Shown: positions 1-9,916, counted from the first letter of the stretch. The stretch is DNA of 64,000 bases from Saprospirales bacterium (GCA_016711045.1 JADJTT010000007.1:62001-126000); one strand, 5' to 3'. Notes: generated by a model from the letters alone, not told the origin. Translations and numbers: made by a program.

Positions 1-2
1 AA

Positions 3-1766
3 GCGCTTTATGTGGTTGTAGCTACCCTTGCCCTCGCACTTATCGCTTTTTTTGCTGGCACTACACTCTATAGCCAAACAGCTGCTTTCGACCCAATAGC
101 CACGGCAGATGCAGCCTTGGGGGAATTTGGATTCTTTACCGTATTTGCCATCATCTTTCCTGCATTTACCGGAATGACGGCAGGAGTGGGCTTGTCGGGC
201 GATCTGCGCGATCCGGGTAAGAGCATCCCGATGGGCACCATGGCCGGCACGTTGACCGGTATGGTCGTGTATTTGTTTATCGCCTATAAATTGGCGACCT
301 CCGCCAGTCCCAATGATTTGGCAGATACTTCCCACCTGGTCATGTCTGATATCGCCTGGCAGGGGTGGTTGATCATTCCCATCGGACTGGCTGCGGCCAC
401 GATCTCTTCCGCGCTGGGGTCTATCATGGTGGCGCCGCGCACACTCCAGGCAATTTCCCGGGATAATGTGATGCCGGTTCCGCCGCTTTTCAACCGGTGG
501 CTTTCGAAGGGAAAAGGCAGGAACGATGAGCCTTACAATGCATCGGTACTGACCATTCTGATCGCCGGCGCATTTATTCTTGCCGGTGCGTTGGACAGCG
601 TAGCGCAAGTGATCTCCATGTTTTTCATGGTGACCTATGGATCCCTGTGCCTGATCTCGTTCCTCAACCATTTTGCAGCAGACCCTTCTTACCGTCCCAA
701 GTTTCGGTCCCGGTGGTATTTTTCGCTGTTCGGAGCCCTGGCTTGTTTTGGATTGATGTTTTTTATGAATTCCGTTTATGCTATCCTTGCCATTGGTTTA
801 ATGATCGGACTTTATTTCGTGATCAGCTATTTCAATCCCGATAAAAAGTCGATTGCACTGATCTTCCAGGGCGCTATTTTCCAATTCAGCCGGCAATTGC
901 AGGTGTTCCTGCAGACGGCAGAAAAGGAGCAATCCCGTAGCTGGAGACCATCCGCTATTGCCCTGACGGAAAACACGTTCAAGCGACTTGGCGCCTTCCA
1001 TCTGTTGCGTTGGATTGCCCAGAAGTATGGTTTCGGCACCTATATTCACCTGATCAGGGGGTATTTATCCCGTCAGACCAACCACGACGCCAAGGAACTT
1101 CAGAACCGGCTCATTCGCATGGCAGAGGCCTCCAACAGCAATATCTACGTCGATACGCTGATCAGTCCATCATACACCTCGAGCATTGCACAGGTCATCC
1201 AGTTGCCCGGAATGGCCGGTACGGAGAATAACCTGCTCATTTTCGAATATTCCAAGGTGATTTCTGATAACCTTCCCGACATCATCGACAATTTTAAGCT
1301 CATCAAATCAGTCGATTTTGATGTGGCGATCCTGGGTAGCTGCGAGCGCGGTTTCGGGCTCAAGCAGGAGATACATATCTGGATCACACCTACCGACTTT
1401 CAGAATGCCACGCTTATGATCCTGTTGGCCTATATCCTGATGGGGCACAGCGATTGGAAACGCGCCAAGATCAAGATCTTCGCCATATTTCCAGAGGGAA
1501 GGATTGAAGAAGAGCGCGACCGTCTTTACCAGCTTATCGATACAGGCCAGCTTCCCATTTCGCTCAACAACGTAGAGTTTATTTCTCAAAAGCACGAAAT
1601 CAAATACAAGGACATCATCAACCAGAAATCAGGAGATGCCGATCTGGTCATTCTGGGGTTCCTGGATGAAGCGCTCCGGCACTCGGGTACCGAGGTCTTC
1701 GAAGGTTTTGACCGGGTGGGGAATGTGTTGTTTGTCAATGCGTCGGCGCAGAAGGAGATTAAGTAA
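3..1766 (+). CDS. APC/SLC12-like membrane transporter, 5' truncated by window edge
   Basis: The frame is open to the first base of the window, so the true start lies upstream; the GTG near base 12 is internal. About the first 300 visible residues are a series of hydrophobic membrane segments with the loop GLSGDLRDPGKSIP, followed by a soluble C-terminal domain of about 280 residues. This layout, a twelve-helix APC-fold carrier with a long cytoplasmic tail, matches cation-chloride-cotransporter-like (SLC12) proteins of bacteria, which move amino acids or ions across the inner membrane. The substrate cannot be read from sequence. A strong hairpin terminator follows the stop. The family call is fairly secure; the substrate is unknown. 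Confidence 0.7.
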   Translation, partial: ALYVVVATLALALIAFFAGTTLYSQTAAFDPIATADAALGEFGFFTVFAIIFPAFTGMTAGVGLSGDLRDPGKSIPMGTMAGTLTGMVVYLFIAYKLATSASPNDLADTSHLVMSDIAWQGWLIIPIGLAAATISSALGSIMVAPRTLQAISRDNVMPVPPLFNRWLSKGKGRNDEPYNASVLTILIAGAFILAGALDSVAQVISMFFMVTYGSLCLISFLNHFAADPSYRPKFRSRWYFSLFGALACFGLMFFMNSVYAILAIGLMIGLYFVISYFNPDKKSIALIFQGAIFQFSRQLQVFLQTAEKEQSRSWRPSAIALTENTFKRLGAFHLLRWIAQKYGFGTYIHLIRGYLSRQTNHDAKELQNRLIRMAEASNSNIYVDTLISPSYTSSIAQVIQLPGMAGTENNLLIFEYSKVISDNLPDIIDNFKLIKSVDFDVAILGSCERGFGLKQEIHIWITPTDFQNATLMILLAYILMGHSDWKRAKIKIFAIFPEGRIEEERDRLYQLIDTGQLPISLNNVEFISQKHEIKYKDIINQKSGDADLVILGFLDEALRHSGTEVFEGFDRVGNVLFVNASAQKEIK

Positions 1767-1777
1767 GCGTTTATTAC

Positions 1778-1812
1778 AGAACGTATCCCCGGCTCCAGCG
1801 GGGATACGTTCT
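1778..1812. terminator. Bidirectional hairpin terminator
   Basis: A perfect 14-bp stem (1778-1791 with 1799-1812) and a 7-nt loop lie between the convergent transporter and the small membrane protein gene. There is no long T tract on either side, so it may act as a shared stem-loop terminator or 3' end stabiliser. Confidence 0.7.
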
Positions 1813-1818
1813 CCTTAC

Positions 1819-2331
1819 CTAATTTTTCTGAACCGAAACGACCATGATCCCGAGTTTATCGTTCATCCCCATGATGGGGACACTGATCTCATCCGGCTTG
1901 GTAAACGTGATCCTATCCAGGGTCAGGAGGGTTGGATCTTCAATTTTAATGCCTTCGTCCTTTTTATCTGAGCAAATAAAAACGGTACTTTCCTTAGGAT
2001 CTACCAGGGAGACCTTACGGATCCCTTTTTCCTTTACAAAAGTGGAGAACAGGATATTCACCTCCTCCTGATTGGCACGGATCAACTCGGCACGAACGGA
2101 CCAGGAAAAGACCTTTATCAATTGTTCTAAGCGCAGGGTTTGCACACTGTCGATCTTGGTGATATATTCCTTTACAACCACCTGCTTTTCCTTGTCAAAC
2201 CGGGAGTGTAGCTGGTTGATCTTGAGGAAGTGAAAGCCGGCAAATCCTACCAGTAAAACGGCCAGAAGAAGGGGCAACCAATGCTTTTTGTAGAACGGGG
2301 TGGGGGGCGATGTATTTTCTTGATTTTCCAT
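1819..2331 (-). CDS. Small membrane-anchored protein of unknown function
   Basis: 170 residues. A short proline-containing cytoplasmic N-terminus is followed by one membrane helix (about residues 18-36, HWLPLLLAVLLVGFAGFHFL). Residues 37-75 are helical and charged (a likely coiled coil) and the rest is a small alpha/beta domain. This is the shape of a single-pass inner-membrane protein with a periplasmic sensor-like domain, reminiscent of the extracellular part of sensor kinases but with no kinase attached. I do not recognise a named family. It is transcribed towards the upstream transporter and shares its terminator region. The start ATG at 2331 is the first in frame and precedes the charged N-terminus directly. 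Confidence 0.6.
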   Translation of the reverse strand: MENQENTSPPTPFYKKHWLPLLLAVLLVGFAGFHFLKINQLHSRFDKEKQVVVKEYITKIDSVQTLRLEQLIKVFSWSVRAELIRANQEEVNILFSTFVKEKGIRKVSLVDPKESTVFICSDKKDEGIKIEDPTLLTLDRITFTKPDEISVPIMGMNDKLGIMVVSVQKN

Positions 2332-2517
2332 AATTTATTTTTTATTTTGTTGTCCCAAGGTAGAGGTTAGCCCATAATTTGTCAAATCCTGGGGGTTTTT
2401 TATCCAAAGATTCACGTCTGTATTAGGGAAGACAGGCTTCTTCATTTTACCTTTTCATAGAAAATATTTACTATTTTGGCATGTTAAAGCCGAAACCAAC
2501 AAAGCGGTTACGTGATC

Positions 2518-3609
2518 ATGTCCACACCTTTGCTAAAGGATATTGAAAATGCGCTCCAGGCGGGCGACCCCAAAAAAGCGCTGGAAAACCTCCAGGAGTG
2601 GGTACGGAGCTATTTGCCGGATGTGGAAAACGAGGTGATCACGACGCTTTCCCGGCTGAATAAGGCAAACAGGGACCGGATCCACAACGATATCTCGGAA
2701 GATCTTTTTCAAACCGAATTTGCCAAGATCCTGCAAGTGGTGCAAGGGATTTTGTCGACCTGCCGACATTCCGGCGTGCGTCCCGAAGAAGGGCAAGTAC
2801 TCCAAATTCACCACAAGCATACCTGTGACCGCATTCCTCAAAATGACCGGTATCAGCAATTGTCGCTGGAATCTCCGGAGAAAAAAGCGCGTTTTTTCTA
2901 CCTGTACGGTGATGAGCAACAATCGCATGAAGGGTTTTTCAAACGCATCTGCTACGAGCTGGAAGGCCGCCTGTTCGACTACCTCAATCCCGAATTGCGC
3001 ACCTCTTGTAAGGTGGAAATGGCCGAAGTGACCTTCGATTTTTCGCAGGATCCCAACGTGTACCGGATCAATGTGCTTAAAGCCTTCTTTGCCAGCTTGG
3101 GGGTGCAGTCTAATGAGCACGAACCCTTGCTTCAATGTAACCTGCTGGATGTATATCAGCGAAGCCCCATCGTGCAGCAGCTGGGACCAGGGGATTACGT
3201 TTGCGTATTGATCCACATCGGGCAATGGGATTGGGACCCACAGCTGACGCCCGAAACGGCCCGCTGGTTTATTTACCAATTTGCCAAAACGGCACTCCCC
3301 GCCAATGGCCCACGTTTTCTGTTCTTTATGGGCGTAGAGTTTGACGGCACCGATGATACCGTTCGCAAACAAGTGGAAGCGGCTGTGGAGGAAGGAAAAG
3401 ATCTGCTGGCCTTGCCCGAACTGGATATGGTGCAATTCAACGATGTGGGCCGGTGGCTGAGTAAATACAAACTCCTGGCGCCTACCGCAGCCGAACAACG
3501 CCAACTACTCCAACAACATTTCAACGATAGCCGCCAGTTCTACATGGAAGAGGTGGAAATGCGGCTCGAAAAAATAATTACCGAATTCAATAACCGCCAT
3601 TTGCGATGA
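2518..3609 (+). CDS. EAD-like / iSTAND-like protein of a vWA-MoxR-type conflict locus
   Basis: I take ATG 2518 as start rather than GTG 2512. Residues 1-80 are helical with the pattern IENALQAGDPKKALENL ... LSRLNKANRDRIHNDIS, like the small effector-associated domain EAD11 of bacterial conflict proteins. From about residue 120 (ARFFYLYGDEQQSHEGFFKR) the protein resembles the inactive STAND (iSTAND) module, an NTPase fold without a visible Walker A. A C-terminal helix ends the protein. The stop overlaps the MoxR start by 4 bp (ATGA), so the two are translationally coupled. In related systems EADs recruit effectors and iSTAND modules act as sensors or scaffolds; that role is inferred here. Both domain calls are from memory of family patterns. 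Confidence 0.6.
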   Translation: MSTPLLKDIENALQAGDPKKALENLQEWVRSYLPDVENEVITTLSRLNKANRDRIHNDISEDLFQTEFAKILQVVQGILSTCRHSGVRPEEGQVLQIHHKHTCDRIPQNDRYQQLSLESPEKKARFFYLYGDEQQSHEGFFKRICYELEGRLFDYLNPELRTSCKVEMAEVTFDFSQDPNVYRINVLKAFFASLGVQSNEHEPLLQCNLLDVYQRSPIVQQLGPGDYVCVLIHIGQWDWDPQLTPETARWFIYQFAKTALPANGPRFLFFMGVEFDGTDDTVRKQVEAAVEEGKDLLALPELDMVQFNDVGRWLSKYKLLAPTAAEQRQLLQQHFNDSRQFYMEEVEMRLEKIITEFNNRHLR

Positions 3610-4553
3610 AAATAAAAGTATTACCCCCGGTCGCCAAAGCTTTCGACCCCGAAACCTACGTCATGGACGAGGAATTGAAAAATGCGGTGGAAGTGGCCAT
3701 TGCCCTCAATCAACCCATCCTGCTGACCGGTGAGCCGGGCACGGGCAAGACCCGCCTGGCCGATAAGGTGGCTTATGAACTCGCTAAGGATAAAGGGAAT
3801 TACAAATTTCACTCCAAACCGCTGCTATTTTTTACCAAAACGACCTCCACTGCCCGGGATCTGTTTTATACCTATGATGCTTTAGGCCATTTTCAAGCCG
3901 CCAATATTAAGCGGGAGGAGACGCAGAAGGTGCCGAAAACCGCCGACTTTATCGAGCTGCAAGCCCTGGGACTTGCTATCGCCCAAACCAATCCCGGCGA
4001 ACTCGACCCCTCTAAATTCAAAACCCAAGTAGGGAAGGAAGGACAAAGCTCGGTCGTCCTCATCGACGAGATCGACAAAGCGCCCCGCGATTTCACCAAT
4101 GACCTCCTCAATGAGATTGAGCGCTATGAGTTTTTCCTCAAAGAAGAAGACAATTACCCCATCCGCCGAGGCGACGACCAGCGCATCGTGGTGATCATGA
4201 CTTCCAACTCGGAGAAAAATCTGCCCGATGCATTCTTGCGTCGTTGCGTGTTCTACCATATCCCTTTTCCCAACAGCGATCGCTTGCTGGAAATTGCCAA
4301 GGCACAATTAGGCGGCGCCACGCAGTTTACCGACCAACTGCTCAAGGAACTCATCGGTCGTTTCGAGGAAATACGCAGCAAAGCCCTTCGCAAGCCTCCC
4401 GCTACTGCCGAGCTCATCGGTTGGCTCCGCATCCTGGAGATGCAAGGACTGTTGGATGGGGACGCCAAAAAACAACAAAAAGCCCTGCGGGATAACTTAT
4501 CCATTCTGGTGAAAACCAAGGAGGATCTGGATGCGGTACGGACCTTGTTTTAA
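3606..4553 (+). CDS. MoxR-family AAA+ ATPase
   Basis: 315 residues, typical MoxR length. Walker A is GEPGTGKT (residues 42-49), Walker B is VVLIDEIDKAP (150-160), sensor 1 is in MTSNSEKNLPDAF near residue 200, and arginines at 212-213 are finger candidates. MoxR ATPases act as chaperone-like remodelers, usually with a vWA-domain partner. The partner here is the giant protein directly downstream, and the upstream iSTAND-like gene overlaps by 4 bp. The residues 80-145 insert (FFTKTTSTARDLFYTYDA and following) matches the MoxR subtype found in vWA-MoxR conflict loci. All catalytic motifs look intact, so the ATPase should be active. Confidence 0.9.
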   Translation: MKIKVLPPVAKAFDPETYVMDEELKNAVEVAIALNQPILLTGEPGTGKTRLADKVAYELAKDKGNYKFHSKPLLFFTKTTSTARDLFYTYDALGHFQAANIKREETQKVPKTADFIELQALGLAIAQTNPGELDPSKFKTQVGKEGQSSVVLIDEIDKAPRDFTNDLLNEIERYEFFLKEEDNYPIRRGDDQRIVVIMTSNSEKNLPDAFLRRCVFYHIPFPNSDRLLEIAKAQLGGATQFTDQLLKELIGRFEEIRSKALRKPPATAELIGWLRILEMQGLLDGDAKKQQKALRDNLSILVKTKEDLDAVRTLF

Positions 4554-4555
4554 AT

Positions 4556-4631
4556 AGTGTTCAATTTTCAGTGTTCAATTTTCAGTTCATCCAACCCAAA
4601 ACTGAACACTGAAAATTGAAAACTGAAAACT
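4556..4631. repeat. Inverted pair of heptamer arrays (AGTTTTC/AATTTTC/AGTGTTC units)
   Basis: Bases 4556-4587 read as four 7-bp units alternating AGTGTTC and AATTTTC. Bases 4600-4631 are the reverse complement of AGTTTTC, AGTTTTC, AATTTTC, AGTGTTC. The two arms can form a stem around a 12-nt loop. The element fills the space between the MoxR stop and the start region of the giant vWA protein and may have disturbed that start. Confidence 0.75.
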
Positions 4632-4682
4632 ATTATTTCCATCGAACGGAATTCCCCACATATCACCCTCCCCCTCGAAGGC

Positions 4683-7600
4683 TTGCTCGAAGCCCTCACC
4701 CTGGCTGGTTTCCACATCACCCCTGTGGAGTACCAACAGCTTTGGCAGGCATTGGCTGGCGCAGGGAAGGCCTATCTCGACGAACCTACCCGCTTGAAGT
4801 ACATCCTCGCGCCTGTCATTTGCCGCAATGCGGCGGAGCAGGCCCGGTTTTATGAAGTGTTCGATCGGTATTGGGAAGACCGTGGAGCGTGGAGTGTAGA
4901 ACGCGCACCCCTCACTCCTCACCCTTCACGCTTCACTAAATTAATGCTGGGCATTCTTGCCTTGGTAGTTGTTGGGTTGTTTGGGTATTGGGTGGTTGGG
5001 CTGTGGGGGGGAGGGGAAAAGGTGCCTGTTCCCAAGTTGAAGGTCGATCATCCCTCCGGTATTACATTAGGGGATACCTTGCGGATCAATAATACCTCCG
5101 AGGATCTGGATACGAGCAAGTACCAGCTTCGTTGGGAATTGAATACCGTGGATTCGGCCCGAAATTATTTCACTTTCGCAGCCGATAGCAATCAATATCA
5201 CTGGTCGGTACCAATCGATACCGTAGGGGAAATACCGGTTTTTCAGTTGAAGTTGACGGCTTTTCACCGGGAGCAGCGGGATACGGTGACCACCGAATCT
5301 ATGGTTCTGGTACAATGCCCGAACCCACCGCCGGAGGTGAAAATTATAGCGCCAAGCGAAGCCGACCCCGGGCAAGAGGTCCTTTTCTCCATAGCAGGCT
5401 CTCCTGATCCAGGCATTCGCTATCGGTGGATATTTGAAGCGATCGATACAGTGGCAGGCCCTTCAGTCAGATTTGCATTTAAACTGGTGGGCGCACAAAC
5501 CGTAGTGCTCCTGCTTGATCGCCCGGGTCAGGTTGGCTTCTGCCAGACAGAAGTCTTCCACTCCATCCAGATCGGCCAGGAAAAGGTGTTTCTGAATACC
5601 CTGCCCCTGGTCAAAGTCCCGCTGGAGCCCCACATGCAATTTGCACTTGGTACCTGGTTGTTGCTGGGGCTGTTAGGAATTGCCCTTCTTTACTTCTGGC
5701 TCAAATGGTTGGGTCGAAAGCCTTCACCTATTGACGAGTCACCAGTCACCAGTCACCAATCACCCCGCTTCACCGCCACCGATCGCGCTCCCTACTTCAT
5801 CCCCTTTCGCGACCGCAGCATGCTCATCCGTCCTTCCAAAGAGCCATTGCGGCTGGCAGATGTGTTGCGACAGCGGCAGGAAGGACTTCGGCTGGAAGTA
5901 GACGTGCCGGCTTCTGTAAAAGCAACTATTGACCGGGGTGGTTTTCCGCAATTGAAGGAGCGGTTTAATACCCAGCCCACCGACTACTTGTTTTTGGTAG
6001 ATGAACAATCGCCGGTGAGCCACCAGGCCCGGTTGTTTCAATACCTGGTGGCGATGCTCCGGGAGCAGGACGTGCATTTGGATGTATTTTTCTATAAAAA
6101 TGAACCGGGGAGGGTCTGGAATAGCGAGTTTCCGAATGGCCTGTCACTCGAACAGTTGCAGCGCCAATACGCCATCCACAAACTGGTGGTGCTTGGGGAA
6201 GGACATGGCATGCTGGATCCTTTCGCTGCCGGTCAGCATCGAATACGTGCTACGTTAATGAGTACGCTGCGTGCCTGGAAACAACGCATCCTGCTCACGC
6301 CTATGCCCCCGCGTTCCTGGGGATTTCAGGAAGCGACCCTGCAGCAATTGTTTGTCCTGTTTCCAGCCGATCTGGAAGGGATGGGACAAGCGGCCGGCTA
6401 TCTCGAAGCAGGGCTCGACCCCAGCGATATGCCGCTGACGTTCAAAGCCTGGAAAGAACAACTGGAGCATTCCCGCAAGGAACCCGATCCACTTTTCCGC
6501 CGCTGGCGCACGTTGGCCGAGCATCAGGATTACCTGAAGGATCACCCGGAACTGTTCCGCTGGCTCTGTGCCATCGCCGTCTACCCCAAACCCACCTGGG
6601 AACTGACTATCGCAATAGGAGAGGCCCTGGGCATCAAGGTGTCTTATGATGATCTCCTCATCCTCTCCCGCATCTCCTGGCTTCAAACCGGCGACCTGCA
6701 TCCCCGCCTGCGCCAGGAGCTGCTCCACTTTCTTACGCCTGAAGAAGAACGCCTCGCCCGTGAAGCCGTGCGCCGTGAGCTCTCAGCTGTGGCCGACCTC
6801 ACTAGCCGTGGCGCCGCCAATCAGGAACTCCAGGTGCACCTCGCTATCCAGGATTTTGCCCTCGAACCCGAAAACCCCGAGTTTCAGGATACCATCCGCC
6901 ACCTCCTCGACCAGGGACTGATCAACCGCAAACAAGAAGCGGAATTGGACCAAGTCGTGAGTCGGAATAGGATGGCAGAAGAGATGAGCCAAAAAAGCAT
7001 GGAGTTTGAACCTCCTAAACAGGGCATTCGAAATTACCTAAAAGACCAGTCACCAGTCACCAGTCACCAGTCACGCCCCCTCTGGACCCCCGCTTTGAAA
7101 TGGGCCCTCAGCTGCTCTGCCCTTTGGTTAATCCTGTTCCTCTCCATCTGGATCATGATTAACCAGGGTACGCTGGAAAAGTGGTTCCCGCCCACCGACC
7201 AGCAGCGCAATTTCTTTTTCGTAAAAGAGAGTTTCTACATCGATAGCGCCGCGCTCTACAACAATGCCGGGGTTGATACTTTCTACGCCAACCACGCCGA
7301 TGATATACGCCTGATGCAGTACCTTCCCAACCAGGATCGGTACGGGACCAATGCAGCCGGATTGTTTCAACGCGCGCAAGCCCTGAGTCAATCACCTTCC
7401 CTGGCAGATACCAATCTGCTCAAACTGTACTACAACCTCGCTATCCAACAATACACCGCTTTCATCCAGGGAGGAGATAAGGCATTGGAAGAAGGAAAGG
7501 CAAACCACCCCCCCCCCGTGGAAAACGGGGGGGGCCGACGCCCCGCCTCCACAAATGCTACGGCGGGACAAGCCCAGTCACCAGTCACTAGTCACCAGTC

Positions 7601-8996
7601 ACCTTTTTTACAAGCCTCCCTCCCATACCTCCACCGCGCCGCCTCTTTCCCCGCCTCCCTCCACGCCCTCGGCCTCGTACACATCTACCTGGATGATCGC
7701 GACTCCGCGCGGGTTTATTACGACCGGTTATTGGCGGAGACGGATAGCATGTATTTCGATACCACGTCCATATTTCCGAATCTCGAATCTTTGTTGTTTC
7801 CCAACCGGCCGCCCAAGATCCAGGAGATCAAGGTGGAGGAAACACAGGAAGGTGGATTAAATGTGTATGTCACCTATTTCCACAATGAACGCCTCTACCC
7901 GCAGCTCAGCCTGGAAGCCGTGCCCTTGCAAGCAAATGGACGTATCCCAAGAGGTTTTACCCCATCTGCACAAGTACTCCGTGCAGGCAGAGGAGAGACG
8001 ATACTGGCATTATCCTTACCAGTCACTAGTAGCCAGTCACCAGTCACCACTACCACTCTCCGCATAAGGATGCGATCAACCGGCGGCTACGTAGTAGAAG
8101 AAAAAATCTTCCCCTACAAGTACCAATGGAAAAAACCGGCGATGCCAACGCAGGTGGGCAATGGTCAGCTGGCCCAAATACTGGAGGAGATCTCCGGCTC
8201 CTGGGATGCGCTGAAAGCTAAGGCGGATCTGTCTTATGAAAATACAAAATCTATATTTCCCGAGGTTGGTATCCGGGGGCGCTACACGATCGTGAAATCG
8301 ATAGTAAACCCCACTGTAATGGAGAAGATTGTCGGGGAGCGTGTTTTCCTTTCCGGCCCGCACCGTGGAGTTGAAATGGATTGGGAAAATACCCGGTCGG
8401 CAGGGCGGTACAACCCCGCTTTTCTCTCGAAGCTAAAGCCAATGCTCTCCGGCGCACTGGACAACCGCATACTGAAATCCTCCCTTCAATCTTTCTACAA
8501 CCGGGAACTGCGCAATTACCTCCGGGTGTATTACCTCGCCTATCCCCAATTTGCCAATAATCAGGAAGTTCGGGATGCCTACCTTGAAAAGGTCAGGAAT
8601 GGAGAGCCTGCAGGTCCTTTTGATCTTCAAGACTATAATTACTCATTTGTGAGTGCGGTAGAGAAAAAAGGGTATGATCTGCTGGAAGCCTACGCCGTTT
8701 CTGCCTTCTGGGTGCGCCGTACGGTGGATGGCACAGAGGATGAGTTTTACGACCTGCTTAAGCTCATGCTCCAAACTTTTGACGCTTCCTTTTTGCAGGA
8801 AGCGACTGATATTCAGCAGCAGATCCAGCAGGGGCCCCCGCCGGGGAATAGTGGGGAAATGGAGCAGAATCAGCCGGCCCCTAAATGGGAACCAATTTTG
8901 CCCGAAATGGTCTATGTGGAAGGAAGTACATTTATGATGGGGTGTGATCCGAAGGATAAAAAATATAGAAAAGAGGGGGTGTTCGGAGGGATCTGA
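4683..8996 (+). CDS. Giant membrane protein: CoxE-like N-domain, divergent vWA domain, start of FGE-sulfatase domain
   Basis: The frame opens after a stop at 4618; the first good start is TTG 4683, with no in-frame ATG upstream, so the start is uncertain. Residues 1-65 ([18 protein letters not shown]... to DRYWED) match the N-domain of CoxE-like vWA proteins. A membrane helix follows at about 88-108, then Ig/PKD-like beta repeats and a second helix at about 318-342. A divergent vWA domain spans about 380-590, with YLFLVDEQS near 435 in place of a full MIDAS. Then come helical regions, a third helix near 805-828, TPR-like segments, and the start of an FGE-sulfatase domain ([13 protein letters not shown]) at about 1415. 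A frameshift at about 8975-8979 ends this frame early; the domain continues in other frames to 9655. Interdomain linkers are encoded by heptamer repeats. It is the expected partner of the upstream MoxR ATPase. Confidence 0.75.
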   Translation: MLEALTLAGFHITPVEYQQLWQALAGAGKAYLDEPTRLKYILAPVICRNAAEQARFYEVFDRYWEDRGAWSVERAPLTPHPSRFTKLMLGILALVVVGLFGYWVVGLWGGGEKVPVPKLKVDHPSGITLGDTLRINNTSEDLDTSKYQLRWELNTVDSARNYFTFAADSNQYHWSVPIDTVGEIPVFQLKLTAFHREQRDTVTTESMVLVQCPNPPPEVKIIAPSEADPGQEVLFSIAGSPDPGIRYRWIFEAIDTVAGPSVRFAFKLVGAQTVVLLLDRPGQVGFCQTEVFHSIQIGQEKVFLNTLPLVKVPLEPHMQFALGTWLLLGLLGIALLYFWLKWLGRKPSPIDESPVTSHQSPRFTATDRAPYFIPFRDRSMLIRPSKEPLRLADVLRQRQEGLRLEVDVPASVKATIDRGGFPQLKERFNTQPTDYLFLVDEQSPVSHQARLFQYLVAMLREQDVHLDVFFYKNEPGRVWNSEFPNGLSLEQLQRQYAIHKLVVLGEGHGMLDPFAAGQHRIRATLMSTLRAWKQRILLTPMPPRSWGFQEATLQQLFVLFPADLEGMGQAAGYLEAGLDPSDMPLTFKAWKEQLEHSRKEPDPLFRRWRTLAEHQDYLKDHPELFRWLCAIAVYPKPTWELTIAIGEALGIKVSYDDLLILSRISWLQTGDLHPRLRQELLHFLTPEEERLAREAVRRELSAVADLTSRGAANQELQVHLAIQDFALEPENPEFQDTIRHLLDQGLINRKQEAELDQVVSRNRMAEEMSQKSMEFEPPKQGIRNYLKDQSPVTSHQSRPLWTPALKWALSCSALWLILFLSIWIMINQGTLEKWFPPTDQQRNFFFVKESFYIDSAALYNNAGVDTFYANHADDIRLMQYLPNQDRYGTNAAGLFQRAQALSQSPSLADTNLLKLYYNLAIQQYTAFIQGGDKALEEGKANHPPPVENGGGRRPASTNATAGQAQSPVTSHQSPFLQASLPYLHRAASFPASLHALGLVHIYLDDRDSARVYYDRLLAETDSMYFDTTSIFPNLESLLFPNRPPKIQEIKVEETQEGGLNVYVTYFHNERLYPQLSLEAVPLQANGRIPRGFTPSAQVLRAGRGETILALSLPVTSSQSPVTTTTLRIRMRSTGGYVVEEKIFPYKYQWKKPAMPTQVGNGQLAQILEEISGSWDALKAKADLSYENTKSIFPEVGIRGRYTIVKSIVNPTVMEKIVGERVFLSGPHRGVEMDWENTRSAGRYNPAFLSKLKPMLSGALDNRILKSSLQSFYNRELRNYLRVYYLAYPQFANNQEVRDAYLEKVRNGEPAGPFDLQDYNYSFVSAVEKKGYDLLEAYAVSAFWVRRTVDGTEDEFYDLLKLMLQTFDASFLQEATDIQQQIQQGPPPGNSGEMEQNQPAPKWEPILPEMVYVEGSTFMMGCDPKDKKYRKEGVFGGI
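4880..4938 (+). repeat. In-gene heptamer arrays (CGTGGAG and CNCTTCAC-type units)
   Basis: Within the linker between the CoxE-like domain and the first membrane helix, 7-bp units CGTGGAG, CGTGGAG, TGTAGAA are followed by CCCTCAC, TCCTCAC, CCTTCAC, GCTTCAC. They are translated as part of the low-complexity stretch [17 protein letters not shown]. Same 7-bp period as the other arrays. Confidence 0.6.
5736..5763 (+). repeat. (CAGTCAC) heptamer array in a linker, 4 units
   Basis: Units GAGTCAC, CAGTCAC, CAGTCAC, CAATCAC lie directly after the second membrane helix of the giant protein and encode [10 protein letters not shown]. Confidence 0.85.
7047..7074 (+). repeat. (CAGTCAC) heptamer array in a linker, 4 perfect units
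   Basis: Four exact units just before the third membrane helix of the giant protein, encoding QSPVTSHQS. Confidence 0.9.
7575..7602 (+). repeat. (CAGTCAC) heptamer array in a linker, 4 units
   Basis: Units CAGTCAC, CAGTCAC, TAGTCAC, CAGTCAC encode [10 protein letters not shown]. Directly upstream (7508-7536) are a run of nine or more C and a run of eight G, so the whole linker is low-complexity and prone to slippage. Confidence 0.85.
8020..8047 (+). repeat. (CAGTCAC) heptamer array in a linker, 4 units (one degenerate)
   Basis: CAGTCAC, TAGTAGC, CAGTCAC, CAGTCAC, encoding [10 protein letters not shown] in the region before the C-terminal domains of the giant protein. Confidence 0.8.
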
Positions 8997-9655
8997 ACCC
9001 TCCCATTCCGTGACCCTTTCCTCCTATTCCATTGGAAAATATGAAGTGACCAATGAGGAGTTTGCAGTGTTTTTGAATGAGAAGGAAGCTCAGCAAGCTG
9101 TTGATTTAACTTGGGCACTATTTGGGGTTGGAATAGAAAAGGTGAATGGGAAGTTTCAACCTGTTTATGGAAAAGAAAAACACCCAGTCACCATGGTCTC
9201 CTGGTTTGGTGCACTTGCTTATGCAAAGTGGTTGAACGAAAAAAATCCCGGCGCCAACTATCGCCTGCCTACCGAGGCGGAATGGGAATACGCTGCCCGG
9301 GGTGGGCAAAAGGGATTGAAGAATAACTTCCTTTATTCAGGTAGTGATAATTTGGAGGAGGTGGGGTGGTACGATTTAAATTCCAGCAATGACACCAAAC
9401 CCGTTGGAGGGAAGAAGCCCAATGAATTAGGCCTACATGATATGAGTGGGAATGTTTGGGAGTGGTGTGCAGACTTTTATGGACCCTATTCTAGAAAAGG
9501 CTATAATTAATCCAAAAGGACCTAAATCAGGTGGCCGAGTGTTGCGAGGCGGCTCTTGGGACGCAGAACATCTGGAACTGCCGTGTTTCCGATCGGAGCA
9601 ATAAGGATCACCGGGAGCAAGACCAGACCTCGGTTTCCGCCTCTGCCAGGGCTAA
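8944..9655 (+). pseudogene. FGE-sulfatase (C-type-lectin-like) domain of the giant protein, broken by four frameshifts
   Basis: This is the continuation of the upstream reading frame. Restoring the frame at a GGGGG run near 8975-8979 gives [21 protein letters not shown], the classic FGE-sulfatase start. It continues through [18 protein letters not shown] and [18 protein letters not shown] second shift near 9491-9496 leads to [18 protein letters not shown], a third near 9552 to NIWNCRVSDRSNKDHREQDQ, and a fourth near 9625 to DLGFRLCQG and a stop at 9653-9655. The order and spacing of all motifs match a full domain, so only single-base indels separate it from intact. Such domains in conflict proteins bind ligands rather than making formylglycine. 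Either recent decay or poor consensus quality is possible. Confidence 0.75.
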
Positions 9656-9835
9656 CCTTTGCACTACTGACCCAGGCAGTTTTGCTCGTGAGGATCTCCT
9701 GATCCAAAACGTACTGTCTGCTGGTCTCCTGACTAGCCTCAACCATCGCTGGCAGGTTGATGGAAAAGGCTGTGCTAAGAAGTGGATACCAGGATTACCC
9801 CCAGATTCCATAAATCACACAGATTTTGAATCCTG

Positions 9836-9880
9836 TGTAATCTATGTAATTTGCGTAATCTATATAATCTGTATAATCCG
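9836..9880. repeat. Degenerate 9-bp tandem repeat (TAATCT-type), 5 units
   Basis: Units GTGTAATCT, ATGTAATTT, GCGTAATCT, ATATAATCT, GTATAATCC lie just upstream of the sheath gene in the spacer 9656-9916. I see no other feature in that spacer. The period differs from the heptamer family. Confidence 0.7.
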
Positions 9881-9916
9881 TGTCCCCCTATTTTCACCCC
9901 ACCAAAAGCCGCACCC

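Noticed and set aside
8944..9655. FGE-sulfatase domain as the variable protein of a diversity-generating retroelement
   Set aside because: The fold is the usual target, but no reverse transcriptase or template repeat is seen, and the changes are indels rather than A-biased substitutions.
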